A stretch of DNA of 64,000 nt from Branchipolynoe longqiensis (lineage: Eukaryota > Annelida > Polychaeta > Phyllodocida > Polynoidae): the NCBI GenBank assembly GCA_030323885.1, contig CM059194.1:5664186-5728185 (forward strand), in the 5' to 3' direction. Within the stretch, counting starts at the first letter, position 1; every line of letters starts with the position of its first letter. A program made the position numbers and the translations under genes. Below, one piece after another: positions 41,219 to 51,181 of this stretch. The notes beneath the pieces are model-generated. The model saw nothing but the letters and a program-made list of their open reading frames with translations, searched no databases and was not told where the DNA came from.

Positions 41219-41726
41219 TTCACCTGGATAGGTGAATGCAACTCCCCACGTGTAAATAAATGTGTTGCTATGTTACCTTCTACGTGAACACACTCTGAGA
41301 GGTGGAAATAAATCGCACAAATGATACGAAGCTAATCAGTAAAGCACTCACAAAGCTGACAGAGAGCCACTTCACATGTTGCCTAGAACTAGGCAAGGCT
41401 GACTATACGAGGAGTAGTTCTTAACCTCCCACCCACCCTTCCTTTTATTCACAAGCCCCTGGTGCATTGCATGGTTTACTGTCACTATGGTTACCGGATA
41501 CGCGTAGCATTCAAACACTGCCAAGATGCTGGCTACATTGTGAAAATGTGGTCAATGGTTGGCACGTAGGGTCTTTTGATATTTTCTTCTTTAAAAAGAA
41601 TATTTTATTCAACACAGTATCCATTTTTTAGTACATCCGTGGTAATACTCCCTCGATCAGAAGTATTTCTTTTATTTACACATTAGTTTGTTTCATTTCG
41701 ATGGGTGGTGGGTTAAATTCATTAAT
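41219..41726. other. No gene recognised
   Basis: Unassigned sequence; no long ORF and no repeat match in the window. Confidence 0.35.
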
Positions 41727-41925
41727 TAAACAGCGGAAATTTCAATAGCGGACGATTGATATTCCTCATTCCACTGCTCTTTTCCCTATCCTATTAATGC
41801 CAAGCACCAGGCTAGGTAGCGACAAGTATAAATTTTTAAGTCATTGCTTTGAATCGGCCCGCGTTGGAATCCCACAACCTGCCACACAGGAGCTCAACTC
41901 ATTCGGCCAACCCATCTGGTTTGTG
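41727..41925 (-). mobile_element. SINE-B (minus)
   Basis: B tail GAAATTTCAATAGCGGACG, TTCCTCATTCCACTGC, then ATCCTATTAATGCCAAGC, AGGCTAGGTAGCGACAAG and head CTCAACTCATTCGGCC. Confidence 0.82.
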
Positions 41926-41969
41926 ACTGATAAATGTGTGGTTATTAGCTTCACATGAATAGAGCATCA

Positions 41970-42810
41970 GGGGTTCATTGATTGATGATTTAATGCCGTG
42001 TGAGCAGCAAAGGCCATATTCAGGCTGTAAAGTTAGTAGAATTTACTTTGTCGCTTTGGTTTCATCAACAAATGTGTTATAGCACATTTATATTTACGTT
42101 GAAATTTACATGAAATCTGAAATGATTAAATTTGTATCAAATGACAACAAAATTATTAACCTAGAAGATAGTTACAATTCATCATGCTGTCGGTCGCGAT
42201 GTGACAAAGACTGCTTTCATTACTTGACTGCCGCTCTCCATTTAGCTCTCTGCTGTGAGAGTGATGTCCATGAGTCGGTCTTAATGTCTCTCAGCTTCAG
42301 GTTTCTCTTGATGGAATCCTTGAACCGGAGATGAGGGCGCCCTCTCTTTCTGTAACCAGAAGACATTTGAGAATAGAGGATCTGCTTTGGTAGCCTGTCT
42401 GATGACATCCTCATGAGGTGTCCAGTCCACCGGAGATTCTTTTTGATCAAAAGATCTTCCATAGAAGGCAGCCCCGTCTGTTTGAGTATTTCCTTATTAC
42501 AATTACAAGGTACAATACTGACCAGATGACCTTGTGAAATCTTAAATGTGCTCATGCTTTAAATTGGTAAAGAGGGCTCGCATGTTATTTACATCAAAAT
42601 AATTGTTGGAGCAAAACCATGAAATCCACGCATTCAAGTAAAACCTGTGTGAGTGTTAGTGGACTCTGACAGCCAATGCATTCTGAGTGGTGTTCTTTTT
42701 GGTAAAGAATCACGAGTCAGCCAAGAGTGGCCAATGCGGCAGTGAGTGAGGACTACTTGGTCCCGCCATCATCCAGCACGACTCTGTGACTGCTCTTCTA
42801 TACATGGGAT
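41970..42810 (-). pseudogene. LINE-J remnant, interrupted by LINE-M
   Basis: On the minus strand from about 42,810: sequence matching VVLTHCRIGHSWL-type residues with frameshifts (CACTGCCGCATTGGCCACTC), then a VDFMVLLQQLF-like stretch and RALFTNLKHEHI. The 3' UTR-like motif (TTCATTGATTGATG, GCCATATTCAGGCTGTAAAG) lies at 41,970-42,040. LINE-M occupies 42,180-42,496. Heavily decayed. Confidence 0.7.
42180..42496 (-). pseudogene. LINE-M 3' end, 5'-truncated, with 8 bp TSD
   Basis: On the minus strand: QTGLPSMEDLLIKKNLRWTG, HLMRMSSDRLPKQILYSQM, GYRKRGRPHLRFKDSIKR and the complete C-terminus ending QQRAKWRAAVK then a stop, with no internal stop. The 3' end has CGACCGACAGCATGAT. TSD TTACAATT at 42,172-42,179 and 42,497-42,504. 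The best-preserved C-terminus of LINE-M in the window. Confidence 0.9.
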
Positions 42811-43061
42811 CTACCGATTAGGCCACCGCACCCGGTTTGGGATAAGGTAGTATGGCATCCCTGTAGGGTGGCACTACATCCTTATACATACAGTAAAACC
42901 TCTCTAAATCGACCGATTATGAGACCGACTTTGAATGGTCCATTTAAAAAGATAGTCGGTTTAGAGAGTCTTTTTTATCATTACAAACTTTAAACTTAAA
43001 ACCAAAACCTAATGATCACTAACACAGCAAGGTGAAGCCATTCAGAGAAATTAACTATTGG

Positions 43062-43215
43062 TAACCGAAAAAAAATGTGTGCTTCCTGACCTGAAGTCTG
43101 GGCCTCTCCTTGAAGATCTTATACCGCTGGCCGCTGGTGTTACTGTTTGTTCTGAGCAGCCAGTAACTCGACAGAGCTTGAATGTGTGCATATCCGGTAG
43201 CTATAGTTACAGTAA
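43062..43215 (-). pseudogene. LINE-C-like RT C-terminal fragment (minus)
   Basis: Nearly the same nucleotides as 45,070-45,215: AAAATGTGTGCTTCCTGACC, TGAAGTCTGGGCCTCTCC and CTGTTTGTTCTGAGCAGCC. On the minus strand it reads SSYWLLRTNSNTRGQ and RYKIFKERPRLQVRK. Confidence 0.75.
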
Positions 43216-43254
43216 TTATCCGATTGTAGAACAAACAAACTCACAGATGTTTGG

Positions 43255-43420
43255 GAGATGTGGGAGAATGCTTACAAACAGAGAAAGAATGCACGCAGTA
43301 GTTAGCTACACAACAACTGAAAGTGATAAAAAGAAAGTGAGTCACAAGACTATTACTGTCTAGCGGCGAAAACAAGTCATTAGACTTAACTGTTATGGGC
43401 AGCATAAATACACCCATCAC
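43255..43420 (+). repeat. Dispersed repeat L, second copy
   Basis: GAGATGTGGGAGAATGCTTA, ACAAGACTATTACTGTCTAG and GGGCAGCATAAATACACCC, colinear with 40,935-41,106. Confidence 0.75.
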
Positions 43421-43689
43421 AAGCAAACAAAAAATTGTGTGGGCGATGGTTTGGGAGACAAATAAAGCGATCGATATAGGGGAGTAGTCGATTTGTGAAG
43501 GTGGTAGGTTAGAGAGGTTTCTGTGTCCTCTGATATTGAGACACCTTAACTTGAATATGTGTACACGTCATGGCCTTGTGCCAACAATTCTCTAATGTGA
43601 ATAACATCTGAGACCTATGTACCAATGTGAAAACCAAAACAAATTATAGATTGCCCCAGGACAACTGAAATGCGTCACCTCTTGTATCT

Positions 43690-44440
43690 TTACATCTATG
43701 TAATGAACGATGGTGTGAATAATGTTCTGCTCTCCGAAACAATGATAGAAAAGGACTTGGGTGTCAAGGTGGACAACAAACTGACATTCAGCGACCACAT
43801 CCAGAGCTAATGGAATACTGGCTATCATTCGAAGATCGTACACATACCTAGACGAGGATGTTGTACGCAGACTGTACACATCCCTTGCACGTCCACTTTT
43901 GGAATATGGAAATGTTGTGTGGTCACCACTCTACAGGAAGGATGCTGAGTCAATTGAGAGGATCCAAAGAAGGGCAACGAAGCTTGTACATGGATTCGAT
44001 GCAATACCCTATGAACAACGTATGCGTCATTTGAAGATCCCAAGCATGTACTACAGACGGGCCCGGGGGGATATGATTGAAGTATTCAAATATCTCCATG
44101 GTATCTACAAGACAGGCGGCCCCCTTATCAGAGACTCCAACACCAGGACCAGAGGGCACTCCCTGAAGCTGAGGAAGCGGTACTCCAGACTGGACCTGCG
44201 ACACAACTTTTTCGGCTTTAGGGTGGTTGACCTGTGGAATGACCTGCCGGAGAGTGTCATAGCAGCGGAGTCGGTGAACTGCTTCAAGTCCCGACTGGAT
44301 GCATACTGGTCAAGCATTACATATATCTTGGAGCCAGTGACAGTTGCTACGATTGACCACATCTGAAGAACTGTCTCCATTTCAATTAATTAAGAGCGGC
44401 TAACAGGTCCAAGGCCTATTATAGCTGTATCCTATTGATT
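43690..44440 (+). pseudogene. LINE-C (CR1/L2-like) RT C-terminal half with (ATTG)n tail
   Basis: The first frame gives VLLSETMIEKDLGVKVDNKL and TFSDHI. A 1-2 base shift near 43,808 leads to NGILAIIRRSYTYLDEDVV and RRLYTSLARPLLEYGNVVWS. The frame then stays open to 44,366: IERIQRRATKLVHGFD, MRHLKIPSMYYRRARGDM, VFKYLHGIYKTGGPL, RLDLRHNFFGFRVVDLWNDL and CFKSRLDAYW. These are the standard CR1/L2-clade RT thumb and C-terminal motifs. The 3' end is GGCCTATTATAGCTGTATCC plus (TTGA)n. 5'-truncated with one frameshift; inactive. Confidence 0.9.
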
Positions 44441-44904
44441 GATTGATTGATTTACAATCATCCTATATGAGATAGCTTTTACAATCATTTGACGCATATT
44501 TGCCAATTTTAATCAAACTTAAATATGATGGATAAATTTTCTTTTGTTTAATTAAAGTGACGGAATAGATTCTACTAAATTGGCACTCTAAATATAGAAC
44601 TGCTTTACTGCCTATACGACATAAAATCACTTTGGGAGGGTAGATTAGTTGATTAAGTAGGGCAAATTTCAATCACTGGCCATTGGTCTTCCTCATTCCC
44701 CTGCTCCTTGCCCTATCTTAATATCCACTATCAATGGATAATAATATTACTGTCCTAAAACTCTAAGCTGACCAGTTCTTGCAACCAAACCCAAACCAAA
44801 CCACCAACCATTGATCACCTCCTCACAATTAACTTACAGATTAACTTACACATCCTCTTCTGGCTGATCTAGGTCCTAATGGGCTTCTAATGGCAGCTCG
44901 TTAT
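44441..44904. other. No gene; one SINE-B scrap
   Basis: 44,645-44,716 (GTTGATTAAGTAGGGCAAAT, TCTTCCTCATTCCCCTGC) is a minus-strand SINE-B tail. The rest is unassigned. Confidence 0.5.
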
Positions 44905-45230
44905 GGCAAAAAACGAACTTTCTTTTGCACACATATGTGGGTTGACGGTGCCCTGAAGTCATATAACTGTGGGTGTCCTCTCCAATGTCTGTCCAGGCTT
45001 CTCTCAAATGCTTCTACCATTGGCACTTCAACCACTTGGTCTGGGAGATGGGTCCATGGATCTGTCACTCGAAAGAAAAATGTGTGCTTCCTGACCTGAA
45101 GTCTGGGCCTCTCCTTGAAGATCTTATACCGCTGGCCTCTGGTGTTACTGTTTGTTCTGAGCAGCCAGTAACTCGACAGAGCTTGAATGTTTGCATATCC
45201 GGTAGCCATAGTGGCAGTAAACCAGGCCAT
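44905..45230 (-). pseudogene. LINE-C-like RT C-terminus (minus)
   Basis: Minus-strand frame of about 108 residues: ATMATGYANIQALSSYWLL, RTNSNTRGQRYKIFKERPR, FFFRVTDPWTHLPDQVVEVP and AFERSLDRHWRGHPQLYDF. This is the C-terminal FR.(x)W..LP..VV...F...LD..W pattern of CR1/L2-like LINEs. No stop inside. Different subfamily from 43,690-44,440. Confidence 0.85.
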
Positions 45231-45365
45231 GTCCAGGTGTTGTCAAGATGTCAAGGTGAAGTAGGAAAAAGTCTTGATGTCTGTAGGTTTGTGGTTTTGA
45301 CTCACTCACTCACTGTCCATCACTGTTACTCGCTGATGATATCATCCCAATGTGGCTTATTAATA

Positions 45366-45640
45366 GAAATGTAGTACTGTACTGACCTCTCAGGTAAGGA
45401 GCTACATAGACAGGTACGTGTGGATAGGGTGATGACATCAGGGAGCATAAATGGTGTAATGTTTAGCACACTAGGCTGGAATTCAAAAGGTGTGAGTTCG
45501 AATCCTCCTCTAGGCACAATAATTCGCATTTTCATCACCGCCCCCCCCCCATGGCACTCATCTGGTTGCCATATCCTGGGTCCTGTAAAAGTTACATGTT
45601 GTATGGTTGTCGATCCTACCCTGTGTACATATATGTAAAT
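45366..45640 (+). mobile_element. SINE-C unit with 3' linker
   Basis: CTGTACTGACCTCTCAGG, AAATGGTGTAATGTTTAGCA (box A), GTGAGTTCGAATCCTCC (box B), TCCTGGGTCCTGTAAAAG, GTTGTCGATCCTACCCTGTG. Confidence 0.83.
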
Positions 45641-45884
45641 GTTTTCTTTGTTTATTTTTGTGACAAGTTTTTTATTCTGCCCATAACATATAAGCTCCCG
45701 TGAGGGTGCTTGTTTTCAATGCTGGACAGCTGTGATACTGGATTGGTCTGGTCCCGCACTCAGGAGTGTTTACCTGATCTTTCCCGGGCCAACCTTTTGC
45801 GGTTTTGGGTGTTAGTAGTTTCTATATTAGTTTTTTTGAATTTTCAAAGTTTTTTCCTAACCTGTATATGATAACTTAGCCTAC

Positions 45885-46190
45885 TATGTACATCTCGGCA
45901 GATGACATACAGGCCTGTATGTACGTAATTGTAAGCATTAAAACAACTATTGGGTGTAAGCCATTTAAAAGACTTACAATTCCCGGGGGACGAGTGTAGT
46001 AGTCTGCACTGCACTGACATCTGAGGCAAAGAGCAACATAGACAGGTGAGTGTTGATAGGGTGATGACATCAGGGAGCCTAGATGGTGTAATAATTAGCA
46101 CACTAACCGGGAATGTGAGAGGTGTGGGTTCGAATCCTGCTTTAGGCGCAATGCTTCCCATTTTCATCTCCCCCACGACAGAAACATTTA
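45885..46190 (+). mobile_element. SINE-C unit with 5' linker; reference for the MITE empty site
   Basis: TGTATGTACGTAATTGTAAG, GGACGAGTGTAGTAGTCTGC (uninterrupted version of the 14.3 kb site), AGATGGTGTAATAATTAGCA and GTGGGTTCGAATCCTGC. Confidence 0.85.
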
Positions 46191-46389
46191 CTACATCTTA
46201 GCGAAGCAGTTAACTTAAAGAAGGCTGACCCGCATGCATTTCGAAACCTCCCTGGAATTCCTCAGAGGGCCTCTCCTTATGCTCTTTGAAGGATCAATAC
46301 GTGTGGGGGTCAAGGCTCAAAGGTCTCTATTCAGGGAGGGATGGCGGTGTGCATGAGGGTGTGGGCGTGTGGGGTTTGGGGGGACACAG

Positions 46390-46580
46390 TACAGTGAAAG
46401 CTGTTATAGCGCGCTCTGATTTAACGCGAATTCAGATATAACGTGATGATTTATTCGACCCAGAATTATTTAATTCAAAGGTAATTCAGTAAGCTGAACC
46501 CCGATATAGCGTGACCCCACTGTTTTCGCGATGACATTTTATGGACCCCAATGTTTGTGTTATAACGGAGTTTCACTGTA
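46390..46580. mobile_element. Mariner-like MITE (TA target), 191 bp
   Basis: TIRs TACAGTGAAAGCTGTTATAG and, from the right, TACAGTGAAACTCCGTTATA. The interior has repeated ATATAACGTGA / ATATAGCGTGACC words. TA at both ends. Confidence 0.85.
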
Positions 46581-46942
46581 TTCCCATGGAATGAACTGAC
46601 GGCATTCAGTTAGCTGCCCTTTCTTTATTGTAAACGTAATTTTATATGTAGTATAAAGCATTTATACAAATATTATTATGTAACCTATTATTATATATTT
46701 CGCAAATTGGATTCATATTGTGAGCTGTTGACCAGGGGGTTCAGGGCAATTGTAACACACCAAGTAGTGTACCACTGAACCTGAAGTAGCAGAATGGACC
46801 AAGTTTCGTGAGGTATGCTTAGTTGGGAGTAATTGACCTTAGTAGAGGCAATATAAAAAATAAACCCAATTATGACAGCCCATGTGATGTCAATAGTACA
46901 GTAGCCATCATATATAAATGATAAGTAATTTTTGTTTATACA
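46581..46942. other. No gene recognised
   Basis: AT-rich unassigned sequence. Confidence 0.35.
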
Positions 46943-47240
46943 TCAGTTGATTAAGTAGGGGAAATTCCAATCGTGGACGATTGGTCTCCCACATTCCACT
47001 CCTCCACACCAAAGACCCTATAATACCAAGTGAACAGCCAGTGACCAAGTGGTGGGTTTGATCATTTTGATTACACAGTACAGGCTGAGTGAACCGTCTT
47101 AGTATTATAGGGTCTTTGTCCATACCCTATCCTACTAATGCCAAGCACCAGGCTAGGTAGTGACAAGTATAACTGTTCAAGTCATTGCTTTGAATTGGCC
47201 AGCGTTGGAATCCAACGACCTGCCACACAGTAACTAGCCT
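46943..47240 (-). mobile_element. SINE-B (minus) carrying a nested 109 bp MITE
   Basis: B tail GTTGATTAAGTAGGGGAAAT, GGACGATTGGTCTCC, then after the MITE CATACCCTATCCTACTAATG, CAAGCACCAGGCTAGG, ACGACCTGCCACACAG. Confidence 0.85.
47010..47118. mobile_element. 109 bp MITE with perfect 17 bp TIRs
   Basis: CAAAGACCCTATAATAC (47,010-47,026) and GTATTATAGGGTCTTTG (47,102-47,118) are perfectly inverted. Flanks TCCACAC / TCCATAC look like a 7 bp duplication with one change. The paralogous SINE-B copies lack it. Confidence 0.88.
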
Positions 47241-47469
47241 AGTTTTCTATTGATTAGGCCTATTATCAGATGGACCTTTCGCTTTAACAATCATTCATTT
47301 ATTCTAATGATCTCCATTGGTTACCATTCGATGACGTCATCAAAATAGTGGTCGCGTAGACAAAATAGTGGTTGCAGGATATTTAAATAATATTTTTAAT
47401 GCTGACAGGATCACCACCCAGAGGTGCCTTTTCCTATGATGGGTCACATATGTGAAAGACCTTGTTTCG

Positions 47470-47615
47470 TTGTCACGGTCACTCTCACTGTCACTGTCAC
47501 GGTCACTGTCACTGTCACTGTCACTGTCACTGTCACTGTCACGGTCACTGTCACTGTCACTGTCACGGTCACTGTCACTGTCACGATCACTGTCACTGTC
47601 ACTGTCACAATCACT
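47470..47615. repeat. 6 bp (GTCACT)n minisatellite
   Basis: About 24 copies of TCACTG with TCACGG variants. All frames stay open (TVTV, SLSL, and acidic SDSD on minus), so ORFs here are artefacts. Confidence 0.95.
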
Positions 47616-47868
47616 GTCAGAGTTGTCCCTGCTGAGGCAAGGCGGTGTCATTTTATGAAGTTTGGTAATATTGCTTTACCACCTTTCAGATATTTTAGTA
47701 AACCCCATCAGATTGTTGCAGTTACAAGTTAGTTACAGTTATTCCCAATAATGCAGATGTATGGTTATGACTCCTCTTATGAACGATAGTGACAGGCCAG
47801 CAGAACTCAAAACACACACCTGACAACCCAGCATCGTGGTAGAGAATTAGTCCTTTAATAATCACTAG

Positions 47869-48099
47869 TTTGACAATATATACTGTTATAACAATATCTG
47901 TTTGGAGAGTACAGATAGAGCCTGTTTGGCTGACCTCCTATTGGATGTTGAGCTCAACACATGGTTGGATGACAGCCCAAAGGCAGTGTTGGGAGAGATA
48001 GCACAAATATTAGGTGAGAGAGACAACCTCCAGCACCCACTCCACCTGCGTACCATGGCATCTGTGTTTGCTGGAGATAGCCTCATCTGTCTGTGTTAA
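47869..48099 (+). other. Possible coding exon, protein-like frame
   Basis: The frame is open for about 76 codons: ESTDRACLADLLLDVELN, TWLDDSPKAVLGEIAQILGE, RDNLQHPLHLRTMASVFAGD. It looks like a helical, HEAT/armadillo-like protein segment, though I do not recognise a family. There is an acceptor-like TTGGAGAGTACAG before 47,915 and a strong donor-like TTAG(GTGAGAG) at 48,013/48,014, so an exon 47,915-48,013 is conceivable. The minus strand is also open, so chance is not excluded. Confidence 0.27.
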
Positions 48100-48825
48100 T
48101 GCTCTGCCTGCCATGTCCCTGTGGTTCCCATAACCCTATGCCTGCTGTCTCCCTGTAGTTCCCATAACCCTCTTCCTGTTGTGCTCCTGTGGTTCCCATA
48201 ACCCTCTGCCTGCTGTGGCCGTGTAGTTCCCATAACCATATTCCTGTTGTGCCCCTGTGGTTCCCATAACCCTCTGCCTGTTGTGTCCCTGTGGTTCCTA
48301 TAACCCTCTGCCTGTTGCGTCCCTGTGGTTCCCATAACCCTCTCCCTGCTGTGTCCCTGTGGTTCCCATAACCCTCTTCCTGTTGTGTCCCGGTGGTTCC
48401 TATAACCCTCTTCCTGTTGCCTCCCTGTGGTTCCTATAACCCTCTGCCTGCTGTGTCCCTGTGGTTCCCATAACTCTCTGCCTGCTGTGTTTCTGTGGTT
48501 CCCATAACCCTCTGCCTGTTGTGTTTCTGTGGTTCCTATAACCATCTGTCTGTTGCATCCCTGTGGTTCCCATAACCCTCTCCCTGCTGTGTCCCTGTGG
48601 TTCCCATAACCCTCGGCTGCTGTGTCCATGTGGTTCCCATAACCCTCTGCCTGCTGTGTCCCAGTGGTTCCCATAACCCTCTGCCTGTTGTGTCCCTGTG
48701 GTTCCTATAACCATCTGCCTGTTGCGTCCCTGTGGTTCCCATAACCCTCTGCCTGCTGTCTCCCTGTGGTTCCCATAACCCTCTCCCTGCTGTGTTTATG
48801 TGGTTCCCATAACCTTTCCTTGTAC
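48100..48825. repeat. 34 bp minisatellite (about 21 copies)
   Basis: Unit GTCCCTGTGGTTCCCATAAC plus CCTCTGCCTGTTGT; period 34 checked at 48,121, 48,155, 48,189 and 48,223. GYGNHRDTAG-type minus-strand ORFs reflect the repeat. Confidence 0.95.
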
Positions 48826-49047
48826 TCTGCCTTAGAATCGGAGAATTTTACAATTTGACGCAGGTGTGGAGAACTGCTGTGGTAATTAGTGGGGGGTATA
48901 ATAGGGGGCGCTGTAGCTTAGTGATTGGGTGGGGGGGGGGGGGAACAGTCATTAACCAATCAAACACTGCGGTGTTTGAAACACTGCTCCTTCTAGGTTT
49001 ACAACAACAATAAAACTAAGGCAATGCCAAATACTTTGTTGTTTGGG

Positions 49048-49240
49048 GATCCATTGATTAAGATGAGGAAATTTCAATCGCGGACAATTGGTCTTCCTCA
49101 TTCCACTGGTCCTTTGACAATTCTACTAATGCCGATTGTCAGGCTAGGTTGCGACACGTATAATTTGTATAGTATTACTTTGACTGGGCCATTACTTGCC
49201 ACGGGGGAAGCGAGCGTTCAACTCATTCGGTCGTATCATC
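49048..49240 (-). mobile_element. SINE-B (minus)
   Basis: ATTGATTAAGATGAGGAAAT, CGCGGACAATTGGTCTTCC, CAGGCTAGGTTGCGACACG and CTCAACTCATTCGGTCG. Confidence 0.8.
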
Positions 49241-49644
49241 CAGTCTATTTGATCTTGGCTATTCAATGTGTTTCAATGTGGTTTTGGATGACTTTGCGAT
49301 GGTTTGGAGTGATTTTATTTTCATCAAATGAAGAGAATATGAATACCAGTATTCACATTCACCAGATGTTGAGCATGTAGTTATTAATTAGTACTGGTGC
49401 ATGCCATATTTAACAATCTCTTAAAGATCTGCTTACATGATTTACACTAACCGAAATATTCGCTATTTATTTTACCGAAATTGTCAACCCATACACAAAT
49501 CAAATATATTGAGTTTAGAGAAGTTAAGGTATTCATTATAATGTCACTGGGAGGATCTATCTCAAAATATTACATTTCAGCCAAAATTCCTCTTTCTGTG
49601 GCATCAGGCAGGGAAGGAATAGTTCAACATTGGTTGCTCGTCTG
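49241..49644. other. No gene recognised
   Basis: AT-rich unassigned sequence. Confidence 0.35.
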
Positions 49645-50262
49645 GATGATTGATTGGTGGTTGCTTTACGCCGTGTCGGCAGCATAGGCCATATTCACGG
49701 CGAGAAATGTTTGTTTTTTGTTCAAACCATCGCTTTTACATGTAAAAGCAGACAATCAATTATGTGCCAATAGACACTCATTAAATTAGAAAGCTCACAA
49801 TCATATATTTGTGGTCAAGGGAAACAAATTCCCATAGAAAAAGACAAGTTTTATTAATAATTGATAGAATCTATTTAGTAAACTATATGAGGTGGTACAG
49901 TCCAGCTGCCCTCAAAAAGGCTACAATGTTTTCCTGTTTTACCTTAGTAAAAAGGTCATGCATACTGTATGCAGCGTAGAACTGTTGGCGCAGGGCCAAA
50001 AAATCAAGGCAACTTAGTAAAATGTGTTTGAGTGTCAGTGGGGACTGACACCCAATACATTCAGGGGGATGTTCCCCCTTGAGCAGAAAAGCATGTGTAA
50101 GCCACGAGTGGCCAATACGGCAGTGGCTAAGGACCACTTGGTCCCGCCAACCTCCCGCATGAGTCTGTAGTGGATTTCCCACAGATGGTTCAATTTCTTT
50201 AAGTGTTTTCATCCCACTCATGCGGCTGGAAGATCACCCTTGGGGAAGCCATATAATTAGTT
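49645..50262 (-). pseudogene. LINE-J remnant: longest C-terminal tail
   Basis: Minus-strand frame 50,221-49,883: KTLKEIEPSVGNPLQTHAGG, WRDQVVLSHCRIGHSWLTHA, FLLKGEHPPECIGCQSPLTL, KHILLSCLDFLALRQQFYAA, then MHDLFTKVKQENIVAFLRAA and a stop. This is the C-terminal region after the RT/RNase H of Jockey/I/R1-like LINEs. No stops inside; the upstream part is lost (TGA five codons before the first Met). The 3' UTR-like motif (GATTGATTGGTGG, GCCGTGTCGGCAGCATAGG) is at 49,648-49,690. Confidence 0.85.
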
Positions 50263-50487
50263 ACCTTACTACTTGTTTGTGGTTAAATAAATCTCGACTC
50301 AACTCAAATCACATAGGTTAGGTTATGCTGCATAGGAATAGTTACTAACACCTGGTTTTGTTTTTTATGCGGAAGAGGTCGCTGGTTCGATTCTCAACTG
50401 AGTGAAACTAGAACTTTACAAAAGATTGGCCGTTGTAGCTGAGCAGTAGTAGTATATGGAAAAGGTGCCTTGACTCAGTGTCAGGTT

Positions 50488-50823
50488 TTTGTTTGTTGTT
50501 GTTTTACGTCCTAGCAACATCTAAGGTCATATCAGGACGGGTACCGACTTGTGACAGTGCGCACTCATGGCGACTTTATAGTGCTGCCCGCTGGAATACC
50601 AGGCCACCAGCACCATGACCTGATATCCCACTCAGTCACATTATCCTGACACTGAGCCAACCAGTCCTTGCGCTATCCTAATAATGCCAAGCGCCAGGCT
50701 AGGAAGCAACAAGTATCAATGTTTAAGTCATTGGTTTGACTCGACCGGGGTTCGAACCCACGACCCCACGATCTACCAACACGGGAGACGGACGCTATAA
50801 CTCATTCGGCCATCCCGTCTGGT
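50488..50823 (-). mobile_element. SINE-A, full length with perfect 14 bp TSD
   Basis: TSD CTCAGTGTCAGGTT at 50,474-50,487 and 50,824-50,837. Tail TTTGTTGTTGTTTTACGTCC, head CATTCGGCCATCCCGTCTGG. The least diverged SINE-A here. Confidence 0.95.
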
Positions 50824-50927
50824 CTCAGTGTCAGGTTAACGTGACCCAGTTTAGAGTCTGAACTCTTAAAGGTACAGTAACGTGACCAAAATAACTTAAG
50901 TTTTTCATAATTGTCATGATTTCATAT

Positions 50928-50962
50928 GACTAGTCATAATTTGTGGAACTTGAAACAACTTA
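50928..50962 (+). repeat. 35 bp direct repeat, left copy
   Basis: GACTAGTCATAATTTGTGGA ... CAACTTA; repeated without mismatch at 51,147-51,181. Confidence 0.95.
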
Positions 50963-51146
50963 TTATGTGGAATATAAGCATTATATGTATATAGATTGGC
51001 GGTGCTGCCTTTTATTATTTATTATTATTATTTACTTATTTATTCGCTTCTATGATATACGATTTCCTCTGGGTCTACTGGCGCCACCGTCACTTCCGGT
51101 GCCGAGCCAGACCAAATCGCCAGTCGCTTGAACCATTTTTAGCTTA
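50963..51146 (+). mobile_element. Family E element between 35 bp direct repeats
   Basis: TTATGTGGAATATAAGCATT, TTATTATTTATTATTATTAT, CTACTGGCGCCACCGTCAC (half of the palindrome) and GCCAGTCGCTTGAACC with a T-rich end, in the same order as 18,090-18,307. Confidence 0.75.
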
Positions 51147-51181
51147 GACTAGTCATAATTTGTGGAACTTGAAACAACTTA
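51147..51181 (+). repeat. 35 bp direct repeat, right copy
   Basis: Identical to 50,928-50,962. Confidence 0.95.

Larger units (their letters stand above)
42889..43525. mobile_element. Mariner/pogo-like MITE split by an insertion
   Basis: Left TACAGTAAAACCTCTCTAAA then TCGACCGATTATGAG; right part from about 43,435 (GACAAATAAAGCGATCGATA, TAGGTTAGAGAGGTTTC). The uninterrupted relative is at 62,847-63,032. About 440 bp, including a LINE-C fragment and repeat L, lie between. Confidence 0.75.

Noticed and set aside
47340..47651. Acidic Ser-Asp repeat protein (minus)
   Set aside because: Hexamer (GTCACT)n; all frames are open.
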